NCBI RefSeq assembly: GCF_900185715.1
Contig: NZ_FYAS01000009.1
Coordinates: forward strand, 62,001-126,000
DNA length: 64,000 bases
Direction of reading: 5' to 3'
DNA from: Allobosea sp. CS1GBMeth4
GTDB lineage: Bacteria; Pseudomonadota; Alphaproteobacteria; Rhizobiales; Beijerinckiaceae
Position 1 is the first letter of the stretch, and every line of letters begins with the position of its first letter. This document shows positions 37,780 through 46,078 of this stretch, in pieces. The notes beneath the pieces were generated by a model. That model made no database searches and was not told the origin of the DNA. It saw only the letters and a program-made list of their open reading frames with translations. A program made the position numbers and the translations under genes.

Positions 37780-38249
37780 TCGAACGGACCGTCGTCCATG
37801 CCGACTTCAGCATCGAGCGCCGCTACGGCACGAGCCCGGCGCGCGTTTTCGCCGCCTTTGCCGATCCGGTCGCCAAGCGGCGCTGGTCGACCTGCCATGA
37901 CGAAAGCGGGCTCGGCGCCTACAGCCTCGATTTCCGGGAGGGCGGGTTCGAGACGATGCGCGGCGCACCGGGGCCGGACGGAATCTACGCGATGCGGGCG
38001 GTCTATCACGAGATCGTGCCGCAGGAGCGCATCGTCTATTCCTACGAGATGTTCCGCGACGCGCTGCGCCTCTCCGTGTCGCTGGTGACGCTCGAATTCC
38101 GAGGCGACGGCGGCGGCACCCGCCTCGTCTTCACCGAACAGTCCGCTTTCCTCGACGGCCACGACACGCCGCAGGCGCGCGAGCAGGGCACCGGCATCGG
38201 CCTCGACCGGCTCGCCGAGGAACTCGCGCGCGCGCCCGCCACCGCCTGA
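37776..38249 (+). CDS. SRPBCC/AHSA1-domain protein
   Basis: The 157-residue protein has a START/Bet v1-like fold of the AHSA1 group (IERRYGTSPARVFAAFADPV; RRWSTCHDE; GGTRLVFTEQSAFLDG). Such proteins form a hydrophobic cavity but their ligand is usually unknown. Translation is coupled to the ArsR regulator, with ACAGGAGA as ribosome binding site. This regulator-SRPBCC pair is common in Hyphomicrobiales and often sits next to stress or detoxification genes, as it does here with a GST. Confidence 0.9.
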   Translation: MIERTVVHADFSIERRYGTSPARVFAAFADPVAKRRWSTCHDESGLGAYSLDFREGGFETMRGAPGPDGIYAMRAVYHEIVPQERIVYSYEMFRDALRLSVSLVTLEFRGDGGGTRLVFTEQSAFLDGHDTPQAREQGTGIGLDRLAEELARAPATA

Positions 38250-38310
38250 ACGCTCCGGCCAGCTTCGATCTCTCAACCCGCGCCGCCTCGGCGGGCAGGA
38301 AGGACCAGCC

Positions 38311-38985
38311 ATGTCCCTGACGCTCTATTTCCACCCGCTCTCCTGCTTCTGCCAGAAGGTGCTGATCGCGCTCTACGAGAACGGCACGTCGTTCACGCCC
38401 AGCTTCGTCGATTTCGGCGACACCGCCGAGCGGGCCGAGTTCCTTCGGCTCTGGCCGATCGGCAAGTTCCCGCTGCTGCGGGATGCGAGCCGCGATCGGC
38501 TGGTTCCCGAGAGCAGCCTGATCATCGAATATCTGGCCCTGCATCATCGCGGATCGGCGCCGCTGCTTCCGCCCGATCCGGATCGGGCGCTCGAGGTCCG
38601 CCGGCTCGACCGGCTCGTCGACGGCTATGTCGCGCAGCCCATGCAGAAGATCGTGCTCGACCGCATCCGGCCCGCCGATCGCAAGGATCCGCACGGCGTC
38701 GGCGAAGCCCGGGAGATGCTGAGCCGCGCCTATGGCGTGCTGGAGGCCGAGCTCGATGGCCGCAGCTGGGCGGCGGGCGAGCGCTTCACCATGGCCGATT
38801 GCGCGGCTGCGCCGGCCCTGTTCTATGCCGAGCGATGCCTCTCCTTCCAGGACAGCCATCCGCGCCTCGCCGCCTATTTCGAGCGCCTGCGGACCCGGCC
38901 TTCCTTCGTCCGGGTCCTCGCCGAGGCCGAGCCCTATTTCCGGTTCTTCCCGCGCGAAGACGGCGACGCCGAGCTTCGGCGCTAG
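38311..38985 (+). CDS. Glutathione S-transferase family protein
   Basis: The 224-residue protein has a thioredoxin-like N-terminal domain (SLTLYFHPLSCFCQKVLIAL; PIGKFPLLRD; VPESSLIIEYLAL, where ESS is the glutathione-contact region) and an all-helical C-terminal domain (GERFTMADCAAAPALFYAER, the N-capping box region). It lies 61 bases after the SRPBCC gene with CAGGAAGGA upstream. A role in glutathione conjugation or peroxide handling is likely; gshB lies elsewhere in the window. Confidence 0.9.
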   Translation: MSLTLYFHPLSCFCQKVLIALYENGTSFTPSFVDFGDTAERAEFLRLWPIGKFPLLRDASRDRLVPESSLIIEYLALHHRGSAPLLPPDPDRALEVRRLDRLVDGYVAQPMQKIVLDRIRPADRKDPHGVGEAREMLSRAYGVLEAELDGRSWAAGERFTMADCAAAPALFYAERCLSFQDSHPRLAAYFERLRTRPSFVRVLAEAEPYFRFFPREDGDAELRR

Positions 38986-38986
38986 C

Positions 38987-39505
38987 TCAGCCGGCGATCC
39001 GGGCCTCCGACGCCTGCCGTGCCACGACCTCCTCATAGGCCGCGCGCAGCCGCTCCAGCACGCGCGGGCCGTCATGGCGGCGCGGTATGCCGAGATGGCT
39101 CTCGCGCAGTTCGTCGATGAAATCGTCGAGCAGGGATTGCCCCCCCTCCTGCAGGATCTGCGCGCGCACCGCCAGCTCCGGCGTCACCGGCTGGAAGCGC
39201 AGGCCCCAATGCGACAGCTGCGCCAGCACGGGCAGCAGCTGGATGCCCTTCTCGGTCAGGCTGTAGATCGCCTTCTGCTTATGGCTCGGATCATCCGCCC
39301 TGGTCAGGATGCCCTGGGCCAGCAGCGTCTTCAGCCGGTCGGCGAGGATGTTGGAGGAGATGCCTTCCTGCGAATTCAGCAGCAGCTCGCGGAAATGTCG
39401 GCGATTGCCGAACATCATGTCGCGCAGCACCAGCAGGCTCCAGGCGTCTCCGACGACTTCCAGCGTCAGGTTGATCGGGCAGCCCGAGCGGGGATGGGCG
39501 GTCAT
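38987..39505 (-). CDS. HxlR-family transcriptional regulator
   Basis: The 172-residue protein shows the HxlR winged-helix signature: CPINLTLEVVGDAWSLLVLR, FGNRRHFRELL and GISSNILADRLKTLLAQGIL, with the N-terminal cysteine used by some members for redox or electrophile sensing. It has a longer C-terminal helix region than minimal HxlR proteins. It ends one base after the GST stop and diverges from the ABC protein gene; either could be its target. Confidence 0.9.
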   Translation of the reverse strand: MTAHPRSGCPINLTLEVVGDAWSLLVLRDMMFGNRRHFRELLLNSQEGISSNILADRLKTLLAQGILTRADDPSHKQKAIYSLTEKGIQLLPVLAQLSHWGLRFQPVTPELAVRAQILQEGGQSLLDDFIDELRESHLGIPRRHDGPRVLERLRAAYEEVVARQASEARIAG

Positions 39506-39689
39506 CGCAATCTCCGGAAAACCGCTTGCAATATCGCATCGGTCTGGGGCTCTTGCAACCGTTCCGCGGCCGCTCGCCCGCCATTCACCCGCAGTTCATC
39601 CCCGACCGGTTATCCGGCATGATGGCGACGTCCGGACCGGGAAGACCCGGCTGGCGTCGCCTCCATCGATCCGGGGGGATCTCTCGACC

Positions 39690-41525
39690 GTGCTCGAGGC
39701 CGTCGACCAGCCAGTCGAAGCCGGCCCGCCATCCGATTGGCAGGTCGCCAGCAGCTTCGCCCGCCTCACCGGCGACTTCTGGCGCGGCCGCACCGCCGGA
39801 CGAGCCTGGTTCTGGTCGCTCTCGCTGGCGGGCGCGATCATCCTCTCGGTCTTCGCCAACGTCACCGTCAACCGCTGGAACGGCTGGTTCTTCGACGCGC
39901 TCGAGAAGAAGGACGGCGAGAGCGCCCTGATCGCCATGGCGGTCTTTCCTGTCCTGGTGCTGATCGCGGCCGGGCTCGGCGTCGTCATCCTGATCTCGCG
40001 CGAGACCTTCCAGGTGCATTGGCGCGCCCATGTCACCGCCAGGCTCGCCGACGGCTGGATCGGCGAGCGGAGGTTCTACCGGCTCGTACTCTCCGGCTAC
40101 GAGCCGGCCAATCCGGAATACCGGATCGCCGACGATGTCCGCTGGGCGACCGAGCCGGTGGTCGATTTCGCCATCGGCCTGCTTTCGGCGGTGATCACCG
40201 CGGTCACCTTCATCGGCATCCTCTGGTCGATCGGCGGCTCGCTCGGTGTCGAGGCTCACGGCGTCCACTTCGTGATCCCGGCCTACATGGTTCTGGCCGC
40301 GATCATCTACGCCGTGCTGGTCTCGGGGCTGATCACCTGGGTCGGACGGCCGCTGCCGCGCCTGATCGCCGCCCGCAACGAGGGCGAGGCGCGTCTGCGC
40401 TTCTCGCTGATGCGCATCCGCGACCATGGCGAGACGATCGCGCTCTCGCGCGCCGAGACCGGCGAGCGCCGCGCCGTCGCCGTCACCTACGACACGCTGG
40501 TCGCGCGCTGGCTCGCCATGATCCGCCAGCGCGCCCGGCTGACCTGGATCACCAATGGCAGCGGCGCGCTGGTCCCGGTGGTGCCGCTCCTGCTCGCGGC
40601 GCCGAAATATCTCTCCGGCGCGATGTCGCTCGGCGACGTCGTCCAGGTCGCCGCCGCCTTCGTCGCCGTGCAGAACGCCTTCAACTGGGTGCTCGACAAT
40701 TTCATGCGCATCGCCGAATGGCTGGCCTCGGCGCGGCGTGTCGACGAGTTGGCGCAGGCCTTGCGGGCGATCGAGGCCGGCGCCGCGGAGAGCGATATCG
40801 CCATCCTCGCCAGCGAGGACGGCGGAGTGCGCCTGGACGAGCTCACCCTCACCGACCGCGACGGCCGCACCCTGCTCGCCGATTTCTCGACCGCCCTGCC
40901 CGCCGGCGCGACGCTGCACGTCGCCGGCGAACTCGGCCACGGCAAGGCCGCGCTCATCCAGGCGGTCGCCGGCCTCTGGCCCTGGGGCCGCGGCGCCGTG
41001 GCGTTGCCGGAGCAGGCGCTCATCGCCGTGCTGCCGCAGCATCTGCACCTGTCGGAAGGCAGCCTGCGGGTCGCGCTCGATCCCATAGGCGGCCACAGCG
41101 ATGAGGAGGTGGCCGAGGTGCTGAGGCATTACGGGCTTTCCGGGCTGGTGCCGCAGATCGACCTGGCGCGCGACTGGGACAAGGCGCTGACCACCGGAGA
41201 CCGCCAGCGCCTCGCCCTCGCCCGCGCCGAGCTGGCGCGCCCCGACATCCTCGTCCTCGACGAGGCCACGAGCGGGCTCGAGACCGAGGCGGCGCTCGAC
41301 CTGCTGTCGCGGCTGCGCGCGGCGCGGCCGGAGGCGGTGATGCTGCTGATCGGACAGAGCCCCGGCTTCCCGGAAGCGGCCGACCATCACCTCGTCATGC
41401 GTCGCGCCGGCGGCGTCGCCCGCATCGCCTCGGCCGAGCCCGCGCGCCAGGCCAGGCCCGCCGAAGCCGGCGGCCGCCGCCCGCCCTCAGTCCACCAGCC
41501 TTCGAACGGAGCCCCGCCATGCTGA
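39690..41525 (+). CDS. SbmA/YddA-like ABC transporter (fused membrane and ATPase domains) with degenerate ATPase motifs
   Basis: This 611-residue fusion begins at GTG 39690 after GGGGGGAT. The membrane domain (about 20-330) carries FFDALEKKD, the SbmA/ABCD-type WRAHVTARLADGWIGERRFY and PEYRIADDVRWATEPVVDFA. The nucleotide-binding domain follows (about 375-585). Its P-loop is GELGHGKAA (K419 followed by Ala instead of Ser/Thr), and the signature reads LTTGDRQRLALAR instead of LSGGQ-type; Walker B DILVLDEATSGLE is intact. Related proteins import peptides or cobalamin. ATP hydrolysis may be weak. Its end overlaps the next gene. Confidence 0.82.
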   Translation: MLEAVDQPVEAGPPSDWQVASSFARLTGDFWRGRTAGRAWFWSLSLAGAIILSVFANVTVNRWNGWFFDALEKKDGESALIAMAVFPVLVLIAAGLGVVILISRETFQVHWRAHVTARLADGWIGERRFYRLVLSGYEPANPEYRIADDVRWATEPVVDFAIGLLSAVITAVTFIGILWSIGGSLGVEAHGVHFVIPAYMVLAAIIYAVLVSGLITWVGRPLPRLIAARNEGEARLRFSLMRIRDHGETIALSRAETGERRAVAVTYDTLVARWLAMIRQRARLTWITNGSGALVPVVPLLLAAPKYLSGAMSLGDVVQVAAAFVAVQNAFNWVLDNFMRIAEWLASARRVDELAQALRAIEAGAAESDIAILASEDGGVRLDELTLTDRDGRTLLADFSTALPAGATLHVAGELGHGKAALIQAVAGLWPWGRGAVALPEQALIAVLPQHLHLSEGSLRVALDPIGGHSDEEVAEVLRHYGLSGLVPQIDLARDWDKALTTGDRQRLALARAELARPDILVLDEATSGLETEAALDLLSRLRAARPEAVMLLIGQSPGFPEAADHHLVMRRAGGVARIASAEPARQARPAEAGGRRPPSVHQPSNGAPPC

Positions 41526-42082
41526 ACATCTGGGACGTCTATTGGGGACTGCGCGTCGAGCAGTGCCCCTGCGACGTGCATTTCGTCGAGTGGCTCGAGG
41601 AGCAGGGCCTGACGGGCAGGCGCATCTATCATTTCGGCACCGGCGGCCATCATTATGTCGGCATCCGCTGCGCCGAGCCGGAGCTCGACAACACCGTGCT
41701 CGGCATCACCGCCTCGCCCAAGGAATACGAGGCCTTCGTCAAGCTCGCGATCGACAATCCGACGATCACCAAGACCTATTCCGCCTATTTCGGCGACATC
41801 TACACCAGCAATGCCAGGCTGCTGCCGCGCTTCGACATCGTCACTCTGTTCCACTCCTGCGAATTCCGCAGCGAGAAGAACGACGTCTATGGGGCGCTGA
41901 CCGATCTCGAGGTGATGCAGCTCTTCACCGACCAGACCGACCCGGGCGGGCATATCCTCTTCTACACCGGCTCCTTCGCCTATGAGGCGGCGCGGCCGAT
42001 CATCGCGGAATGGGCGGCCTCGCGTGCGGTCGAGGAGATCGGCGCGTTCAAGACGCTCCGCATCTTCCGCAAGACCGGCTGA
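41519..42082 (+). CDS. Hypothetical protein with possible methyltransferase-like fold
   Basis: I do not recognise this 187-residue protein. IYHFGTGGHHYVGI (about 36-49) resembles the SAM-binding glycine loop of class I methyltransferases, LDNTVLGITASPKEYEA could be the acidic second motif, and FDIVTLFHSCEF the fourth. Cysteines C16 and C18 (EQCPCDVHF) are unusual. The ATG overlaps the ABC gene stop by seven bases, so the two are coupled in translation and probably in function. It may simply be a Rossmann-like protein without transfer activity. Confidence 0.6.
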   Translation: MLNIWDVYWGLRVEQCPCDVHFVEWLEEQGLTGRRIYHFGTGGHHYVGIRCAEPELDNTVLGITASPKEYEAFVKLAIDNPTITKTYSAYFGDIYTSNARLLPRFDIVTLFHSCEFRSEKNDVYGALTDLEVMQLFTDQTDPGGHILFYTGSFAYEAARPIIAEWAASRAVEEIGAFKTLRIFRKTG

Positions 42083-42113
42083 GGTGCGAGATCGCCTGAG
42101 GTAATTGCGCCGG

Positions 42114-42140
42114 CGGGCGAATGGCGCTAGCTCTCGCCCG
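42114..42140 (+). other. Stem-loop upstream of candidate leader ORF
   Basis: CGGGCGA (42114-42120) pairs with TCGCCCG (42134-42140) across a 13-base loop, 27 bases before the leader GTG. It may be the end of the upstream transcript or part of a leader switch with the palindrome at 42212-42235. Confidence 0.3.
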
Positions 42141-42166
42141 ACGACCCACGAACCAGGGAGGGCTGC

Positions 42167-42238
42167 GTGATCACGTTCTTTCGTCACCATCGTCAGCGCG
42201 GCCCCGTTCAGGCCCTGCAAGCCGGCTTGCAGGGCTGA
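42167..42238 (+). CDS. Candidate 23-residue leader peptide before ABC-F gene
   Basis: A GTG at 42167 follows GGGAGGG with a 5-base spacer, an unusually good ribosome binding site, and opens a 23-codon frame: MITFFRHHRQRGPVQA then LQAGLQG, stop at 42236. The last part of the frame is a perfect 24-bp palindrome (GCCCTGCAAGCC and its reverse complement, 42212-42235) placed directly before the stop. A short basic peptide with an RGP stretch and an overlapping hairpin upstream of a ribosome-protection ATPase is the layout of a translation-controlled attenuator. The function is inferred and the peptide family is unknown to me. Confidence 0.5.
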   Translation: MITFFRHHRQRGPVQALQAGLQG

Positions 42239-42426
42239 CCGCACAGGCGATCATTTTAGGTCTCTTCCAGGTCTGCCCTTCGTGATGGCGTAGCGCTTCC
42301 GAGTCCTGAGCTCGACCCGCTGCGCCTCATCCTTTCATCGAGCCAGGCGTTCCGCATTCGCAACGCTCCGGGGCGAGAACCTCGGGCGGATGACGGCGCG
42401 CGGCTCGGGCAGTTTCGAGACCGACC
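42239..42426 (+). other. Untranslated leader between candidate peptide and ABC-F start
   Basis: This 188-base stretch has ATTTTAGG near its start and no good reading frame. I see no intrinsic terminator with a strong T-run. Together with the upstream part it makes a 344-base gap without a conventional gene, long for this gene-dense window. Confidence 0.4.
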
Positions 42427-43950
42427 ATGACCCTGATCACCTTGCGCAATCTCGGCGTCACGCTGGGCGCGCCCCTGTTCGCCGACCTCTCGCTTTCCGT
42501 CGCGGCCGGCGACCGCCTCGGCCTCGTCGCCGCCAATGGCCGCGGCAAGTCGACCCTGCTGCGCTGTCTCACCGGCTCTCTGGAGCCCACGGCCGGCGAG
42601 ATCACGCGCTCGCGCGGCCTGCGCATCGGCCATGTCGAGCAGGACGCGCCGCCGGACCTGCTCGACCAGCCCGTCGAGCAATTGCTGCTCGACATGTTGC
42701 CAGCCGATCGGCGCGACACAGAGCATTGGCGTGTCGCGGTTGCGCTCGATGCGCTGTCTGTTCCCGAAGAGCTGCGCAGCCGCCTGCTCGGGCAGTTGAG
42801 CGGCGGCTGGCAGAGGCTCGTCCTGCTCGCGCGCGCGGGCATCGCCGAGCCGGATCTGTTGTTGCTCGACGAGCCGACCAACCATCTCGATCTCGCGCGC
42901 ATCGGCCTGCTGGAAAGCTGGCTCGCCGCCCTGCCGCGCGATATGGCGGTGATCCTGTCGAGCCATGATCGCGCCTTCCTCGACGCGACCACCAGCCGGA
43001 CGTTGTTCCTGCGCCAGGAGCGCTCGCAGCTCTTCGCACTGCCCTATTCGCCGGCACGCGCGACGCTGGACGAGAACGACGCCGCGACGGCTCGCCAGCA
43101 CGAACGCGATCTCAAGGTCGTCCAGCAGATGCGACGGCAGGCGGCGAAGCTGAGCAATATCGGCGTCAACTCCGGCAGCGATCTCCTGCTGAGCAAGACG
43201 AAGCAGCTGAAGCGTCGGGCCGACGAACTCGAAGCAGTGGCCCGGCCGGCCCATCGCGAGCGCTCCGCCGGGGCGATCAGACTTGCCAGCAGCGCGACGC
43301 ATGTGCGGGCGCTGGTCGAGATCGACGACGCCGCGGTCGAGACGCCGGACGGACGGCTGCTGTTCAGGAGCGGCAGGCGCTGGATCGGTCCCGGCGACCG
43401 CATCGTGCTGCTCGGCCTCAATGGCGCCGGCAAGTCGCGCTTCATCGCCATGCTCCATGCCGCCATTCGCGGCGAGGATCGGCCGGGCATCCGGGCGACG
43501 CCCTCGCTGGTGCTCGGCCATGCCAGCCAGAGCCTGGCCGAACTGCCCGATGCCGACACGCCGCATGGGCTGATCAGCCGGGCTTTCGATGTCGGCGACC
43601 AGCCTGCCCGCGGCCTGCTCGCCGGCGCCGGCATCGCCATCGAGCGCCAGGTCGAGCCGATCGGCGCGCTCTCGGGCGGGCAGCGGGCCCGGCTCGCCAT
43701 GCTGGCGCTGCGTCTCGCCCGGCCGAACTTCTACCTGCTGGACGAGCCGACCAACCATCTCGACATCGAGGGTCAGGAGGCATTGGAGGCCGAGCTCATC
43801 GCCGGCGAGACCAGCTGCCTGCTGGTCTCGCATGACCGTAGCTTCGTCCGGACCGTCGGCAACCGCTTTTGGCGGATCGACAAGCGGCGGCTGGTCGAGA
43901 TCGACGGTCCCGAGGCCTTCTTTCGGGAGACGATGGAGGCGCAGGGCTGA
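42427..43950 (+). CDS. ABC-F family ATPase (ribosome-associated)
   Basis: The 507-residue protein has two nucleotide-binding domains and no membrane segment. NBD1: VAANGRGKSTLLRCL near 34-48, LSGGWQRLVLLARA (W replaces the usual Q) and LLLLDEPTNHLDL. The linker (about 210-285) is basic and helical, ending with KTKQLKRRADELEA. NBD2: LLGLNGAGKSRFIAML, LSGGQRARLAMLAL and FYLLDEPTNHLDIEGQEAL. ABC-F proteins act on the ribosome as translation factors or antibiotic-protection factors. The upstream leader peptide favours an inducible protective role. Confidence 0.88.
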   Translation: MTLITLRNLGVTLGAPLFADLSLSVAAGDRLGLVAANGRGKSTLLRCLTGSLEPTAGEITRSRGLRIGHVEQDAPPDLLDQPVEQLLLDMLPADRRDTEHWRVAVALDALSVPEELRSRLLGQLSGGWQRLVLLARAGIAEPDLLLLDEPTNHLDLARIGLLESWLAALPRDMAVILSSHDRAFLDATTSRTLFLRQERSQLFALPYSPARATLDENDAATARQHERDLKVVQQMRRQAAKLSNIGVNSGSDLLLSKTKQLKRRADELEAVARPAHRERSAGAIRLASSATHVRALVEIDDAAVETPDGRLLFRSGRRWIGPGDRIVLLGLNGAGKSRFIAMLHAAIRGEDRPGIRATPSLVLGHASQSLAELPDADTPHGLISRAFDVGDQPARGLLAGAGIAIERQVEPIGALSGGQRARLAMLALRLARPNFYLLDEPTNHLDIEGQEALEAELIAGETSCLLVSHDRSFVRTVGNRFWRIDKRRLVEIDGPEAFFRETMEAQG

Positions 43951-44136
43951 TCACTCCGGTCATGATGGCCATGTGGCCGGTGCGCCCTGCGCCGGCCTCA
44001 TGGCGCGCATTCGCCGCGGCGCGCCGGCTTGTGCATCGCGGCGGAGGCGCTATCTCTCGGGGCCGGCCGCCAGGGCCAGACAGCAACCCGTCCTGCTCGC
44101 CGCATGCCGCGCGGGCGCAACCCGACAAGAGCGCTG

Positions 44137-45111
44137 ATGTCGTTCGGCCCGCACGAGCCAGGAATGCCGTTGCGCAGGCGCAGCCGCTGGTGGTGGCTCG
44201 GCCCGCTGGCCTCTTCGGTGATCTTCATCGCGTCGCTGGTGGTGCTCTACTACATCGTCCGCGAGATCGATCCCGGCGAGCTCGCCCGCGCCTTCGCCAA
44301 TGCCAGCCGGCGCCAGCTCCTGCTCGCGCTCGGCTTCACCGCGCTGAGCTATCTGCTGCTCACCGGCTACGACGCCCTGGCGCTGCGCCGGCTCGGCCTC
44401 TCGATCCCGTACCGGACCACGGCGCTCGCCTCCTTCACCAGCTATTCCGTCGCCTTCACCCTGGGCTTCCCGATCGTGACCGGCGGGACCGTCCGCTACT
44501 GGGTCTATTCGGCCAAGGGCGTGCGCGCCTCGGAGGTCGCGAGCCTCACCGTCATCGCCGGCCTCACCTTCTGGCTCGGGCTCGGCATGATCCTGTGCGC
44601 CAGCCTGTTCTACGCCACGGAGTCGGTGGCGCAGCTGGCGCGCACCTCGCCGCTGGTGATCCAGGCGGCCGGGGCGGCGGTCGCGCTCGGCACGCTCGGA
44701 TACCTCCTCTGGGTCGCCACCGGCGAACGCACCTTGCGCGTCAGCGGCTGGAATCTGCCGCTGCCCGGCCTCGGCGTCACCCTGGCGCAGATGCTGCTGG
44801 GGGCCTGCGAGGTCTGCGCCGCGGCGGCGGTGCTCTACGTGCTGCTGCCGGGCGGCCACAACCTGCCCTATGAGAGCTTCCTGGCGGCCTATATCGTCGC
44901 CTGCCTGATCGGCATCGCCAGCCATGCCCCGGGCGGACTCGGCGTCTTCGAGGCGACCATGCTGATCGCGCTCAGCCGCCTGCCCTTCGAGCAGGTGCTC
45001 GGGGCGCTGCTGCTCTTCCGGATCATCTACTACATCCTGCCCTTCATCCTCGCTCTGGTGCTGCTGGCCCTGAACGAGATGGTCCGGCGCATCCGGCGGC
45101 GCGATCTCTAG
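44137..45111 (+). CDS. Lysylphosphatidylglycerol synthase-type transmembrane protein (UPF0104)
   Basis: This 324-residue membrane protein has about eight hydrophobic segments and the family blocks YDALALRRLGLSIPY, GFPIVTGGTVRYWVYSAKG, ASHAPGGLGVFEATMLIAL and LGALLLFRIIYYILPF. It corresponds to the flippase-like membrane half of MprF without the aminoacyl-transfer domain. Lipid translocation is a reasonable guess. I chose ATG 44137; ATG 44164 is an alternative. It converges on ppk2. Confidence 0.85.
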   Translation: MSFGPHEPGMPLRRRSRWWWLGPLASSVIFIASLVVLYYIVREIDPGELARAFANASRRQLLLALGFTALSYLLLTGYDALALRRLGLSIPYRTTALASFTSYSVAFTLGFPIVTGGTVRYWVYSAKGVRASEVASLTVIAGLTFWLGLGMILCASLFYATESVAQLARTSPLVIQAAGAAVALGTLGYLLWVATGERTLRVSGWNLPLPGLGVTLAQMLLGACEVCAAAAVLYVLLPGGHNLPYESFLAAYIVACLIGIASHAPGGLGVFEATMLIALSRLPFEQVLGALLLFRIIYYILPFILALVLLALNEMVRRIRRRDL

Positions 45112-45119
45112 AGCCGGAT

Positions 45120-45146
45120 CCGATCAGATCGAACCAATCTGATCGG
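45120..45146. terminator. Convergent hairpin between membrane protein gene and ppk2
   Basis: CCGATCAGAT (45120-45129) pairs perfectly with ATCTGATCGG (45137-45146) across CGAACCA. It lies nine bases after one stop and 27 before the other, and is probably shared by both transcripts. There is no clear T-run, so it may rather be a repeat-derived 3' hairpin; its flanks (TAGAGC at 45110-45115, GGTCTCT) look like a repeat edge. Confidence 0.5.
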
Positions 45147-45172
45147 TGAAACGGTCTCTGGAGGCGGAGCGA

Positions 45173-46078
45173 TCAGCTCTCGCCGCCATTGCTGAGATAC
45201 GCTTCCGCGGTCAGCACGATCCTGCGGTCGACCTCGCCGATCGCGTCCTCGTCCTTGTCCTTGTAGGGCACGGCGTGGAGCACATGGCGGATCGCGTTCA
45301 GCCGCGTGCGGAACTTGTCGTTGGCACGAACCACGGTCCAGGGAGCCCAGTCGGTCGAGCTCGTCTCCAGCATGCGCTCGAAGGCGGCGGAATAGTCGTC
45401 GAAGCGCGGCAGTGCCTCGAAATCGATCGGCGACAGCTTCCAGCGCTTGAGCGGATCGTGCCAGCGCGCGTGCAGGCGGCTCATCTGCATTTCGCGGCCG
45501 ATGGTCAGGAAGAGCTTGACCAGCCTGACGCCGTCGCGCGCGAGCATGCCTTCGAAGGCCGGCGCCTCGCGCAGGAACTCCTCCGACTGCGCGTGCGTGC
45601 AGAAGCCCATGACGCGCTCGACGCCGGCGCGATTGTACCAGGAGCGGTCGAAGAACACGATCTCGCCGGCGGTCGGCATCTCCGCGGCGTAGCGCTGGAA
45701 ATACCATTGCCCCTTCTCCGTGTCGGAAGGCTTCGACAGGGCGACGATCCGCGCATAGCGCGGGTTGAGATGCTGGGTGAAGCGCGCGATCGCGCCGCCC
45801 TTGCCGGCGCCGTCCCGCCCTTCGAAGACGATGACGATGCGCTCGCCATTGTCGCGCGCCCAGGCGAGCAGCTTCAGCAGCTCGATCTGCAGCGGCTCGA
45901 GCTCCTTCTCGTAGAGCTTGCGCTTGTACTTGCGATTGTAGGGATAGCCGCCGCTGGCGAAGGCCTTCTCGTCGATGGATTTCGGCAAGGCCGCCGCCTC
46001 GATGTCGAAAGCGAGCTCGTGCCGGCCGGCCTCGCCGCGGTTGCCCGCCTTCGTGCCGTTGGGGGTCTTCTTGGCCAT
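45173..46078 (-). CDS. ppk2: Polyphosphate kinase 2
   Basis: The 301-residue single-domain PPK2 transfers phosphate between polyphosphate and nucleoside phosphates. Walker A is GRDGAGKGG at 87-95; Walker B and its lid start at VFFDRSWYNRAGVERVMGF (141-159). The YPYNRKYKRKLYEKELEPLQ stretch before the P-loop is typical of the class I group, which mostly phosphorylates nucleoside diphosphates. It is divergent from phoR, fitting a cluster concerned with phosphate storage. Confidence 0.95.
   Translation of the reverse strand: MAKKTPNGTKAGNRGEAGRHELAFDIEAAALPKSIDEKAFASGGYPYNRKYKRKLYEKELEPLQIELLKLLAWARDNGERIVIVFEGRDGAGKGGAIARFTQHLNPRYARIVALSKPSDTEKGQWYFQRYAAEMPTAGEIVFFDRSWYNRAGVERVMGFCTHAQSEEFLREAPAFEGMLARDGVRLVKLFLTIGREMQMSRLHARWHDPLKRWKLSPIDFEALPRFDDYSAAFERMLETSSTDWAPWTVVRANDKFRTRLNAIRHVLHAVPYKDKDEDAIGEVDRRIVLTAEAYLSNGGES

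Noticed and set aside
39690..41525. ABC transporter gene considered as a pseudogene
   Set aside because: The frame is intact over 611 codons, with Walker B and membrane-domain motifs preserved; changes are confined to specific motif positions.
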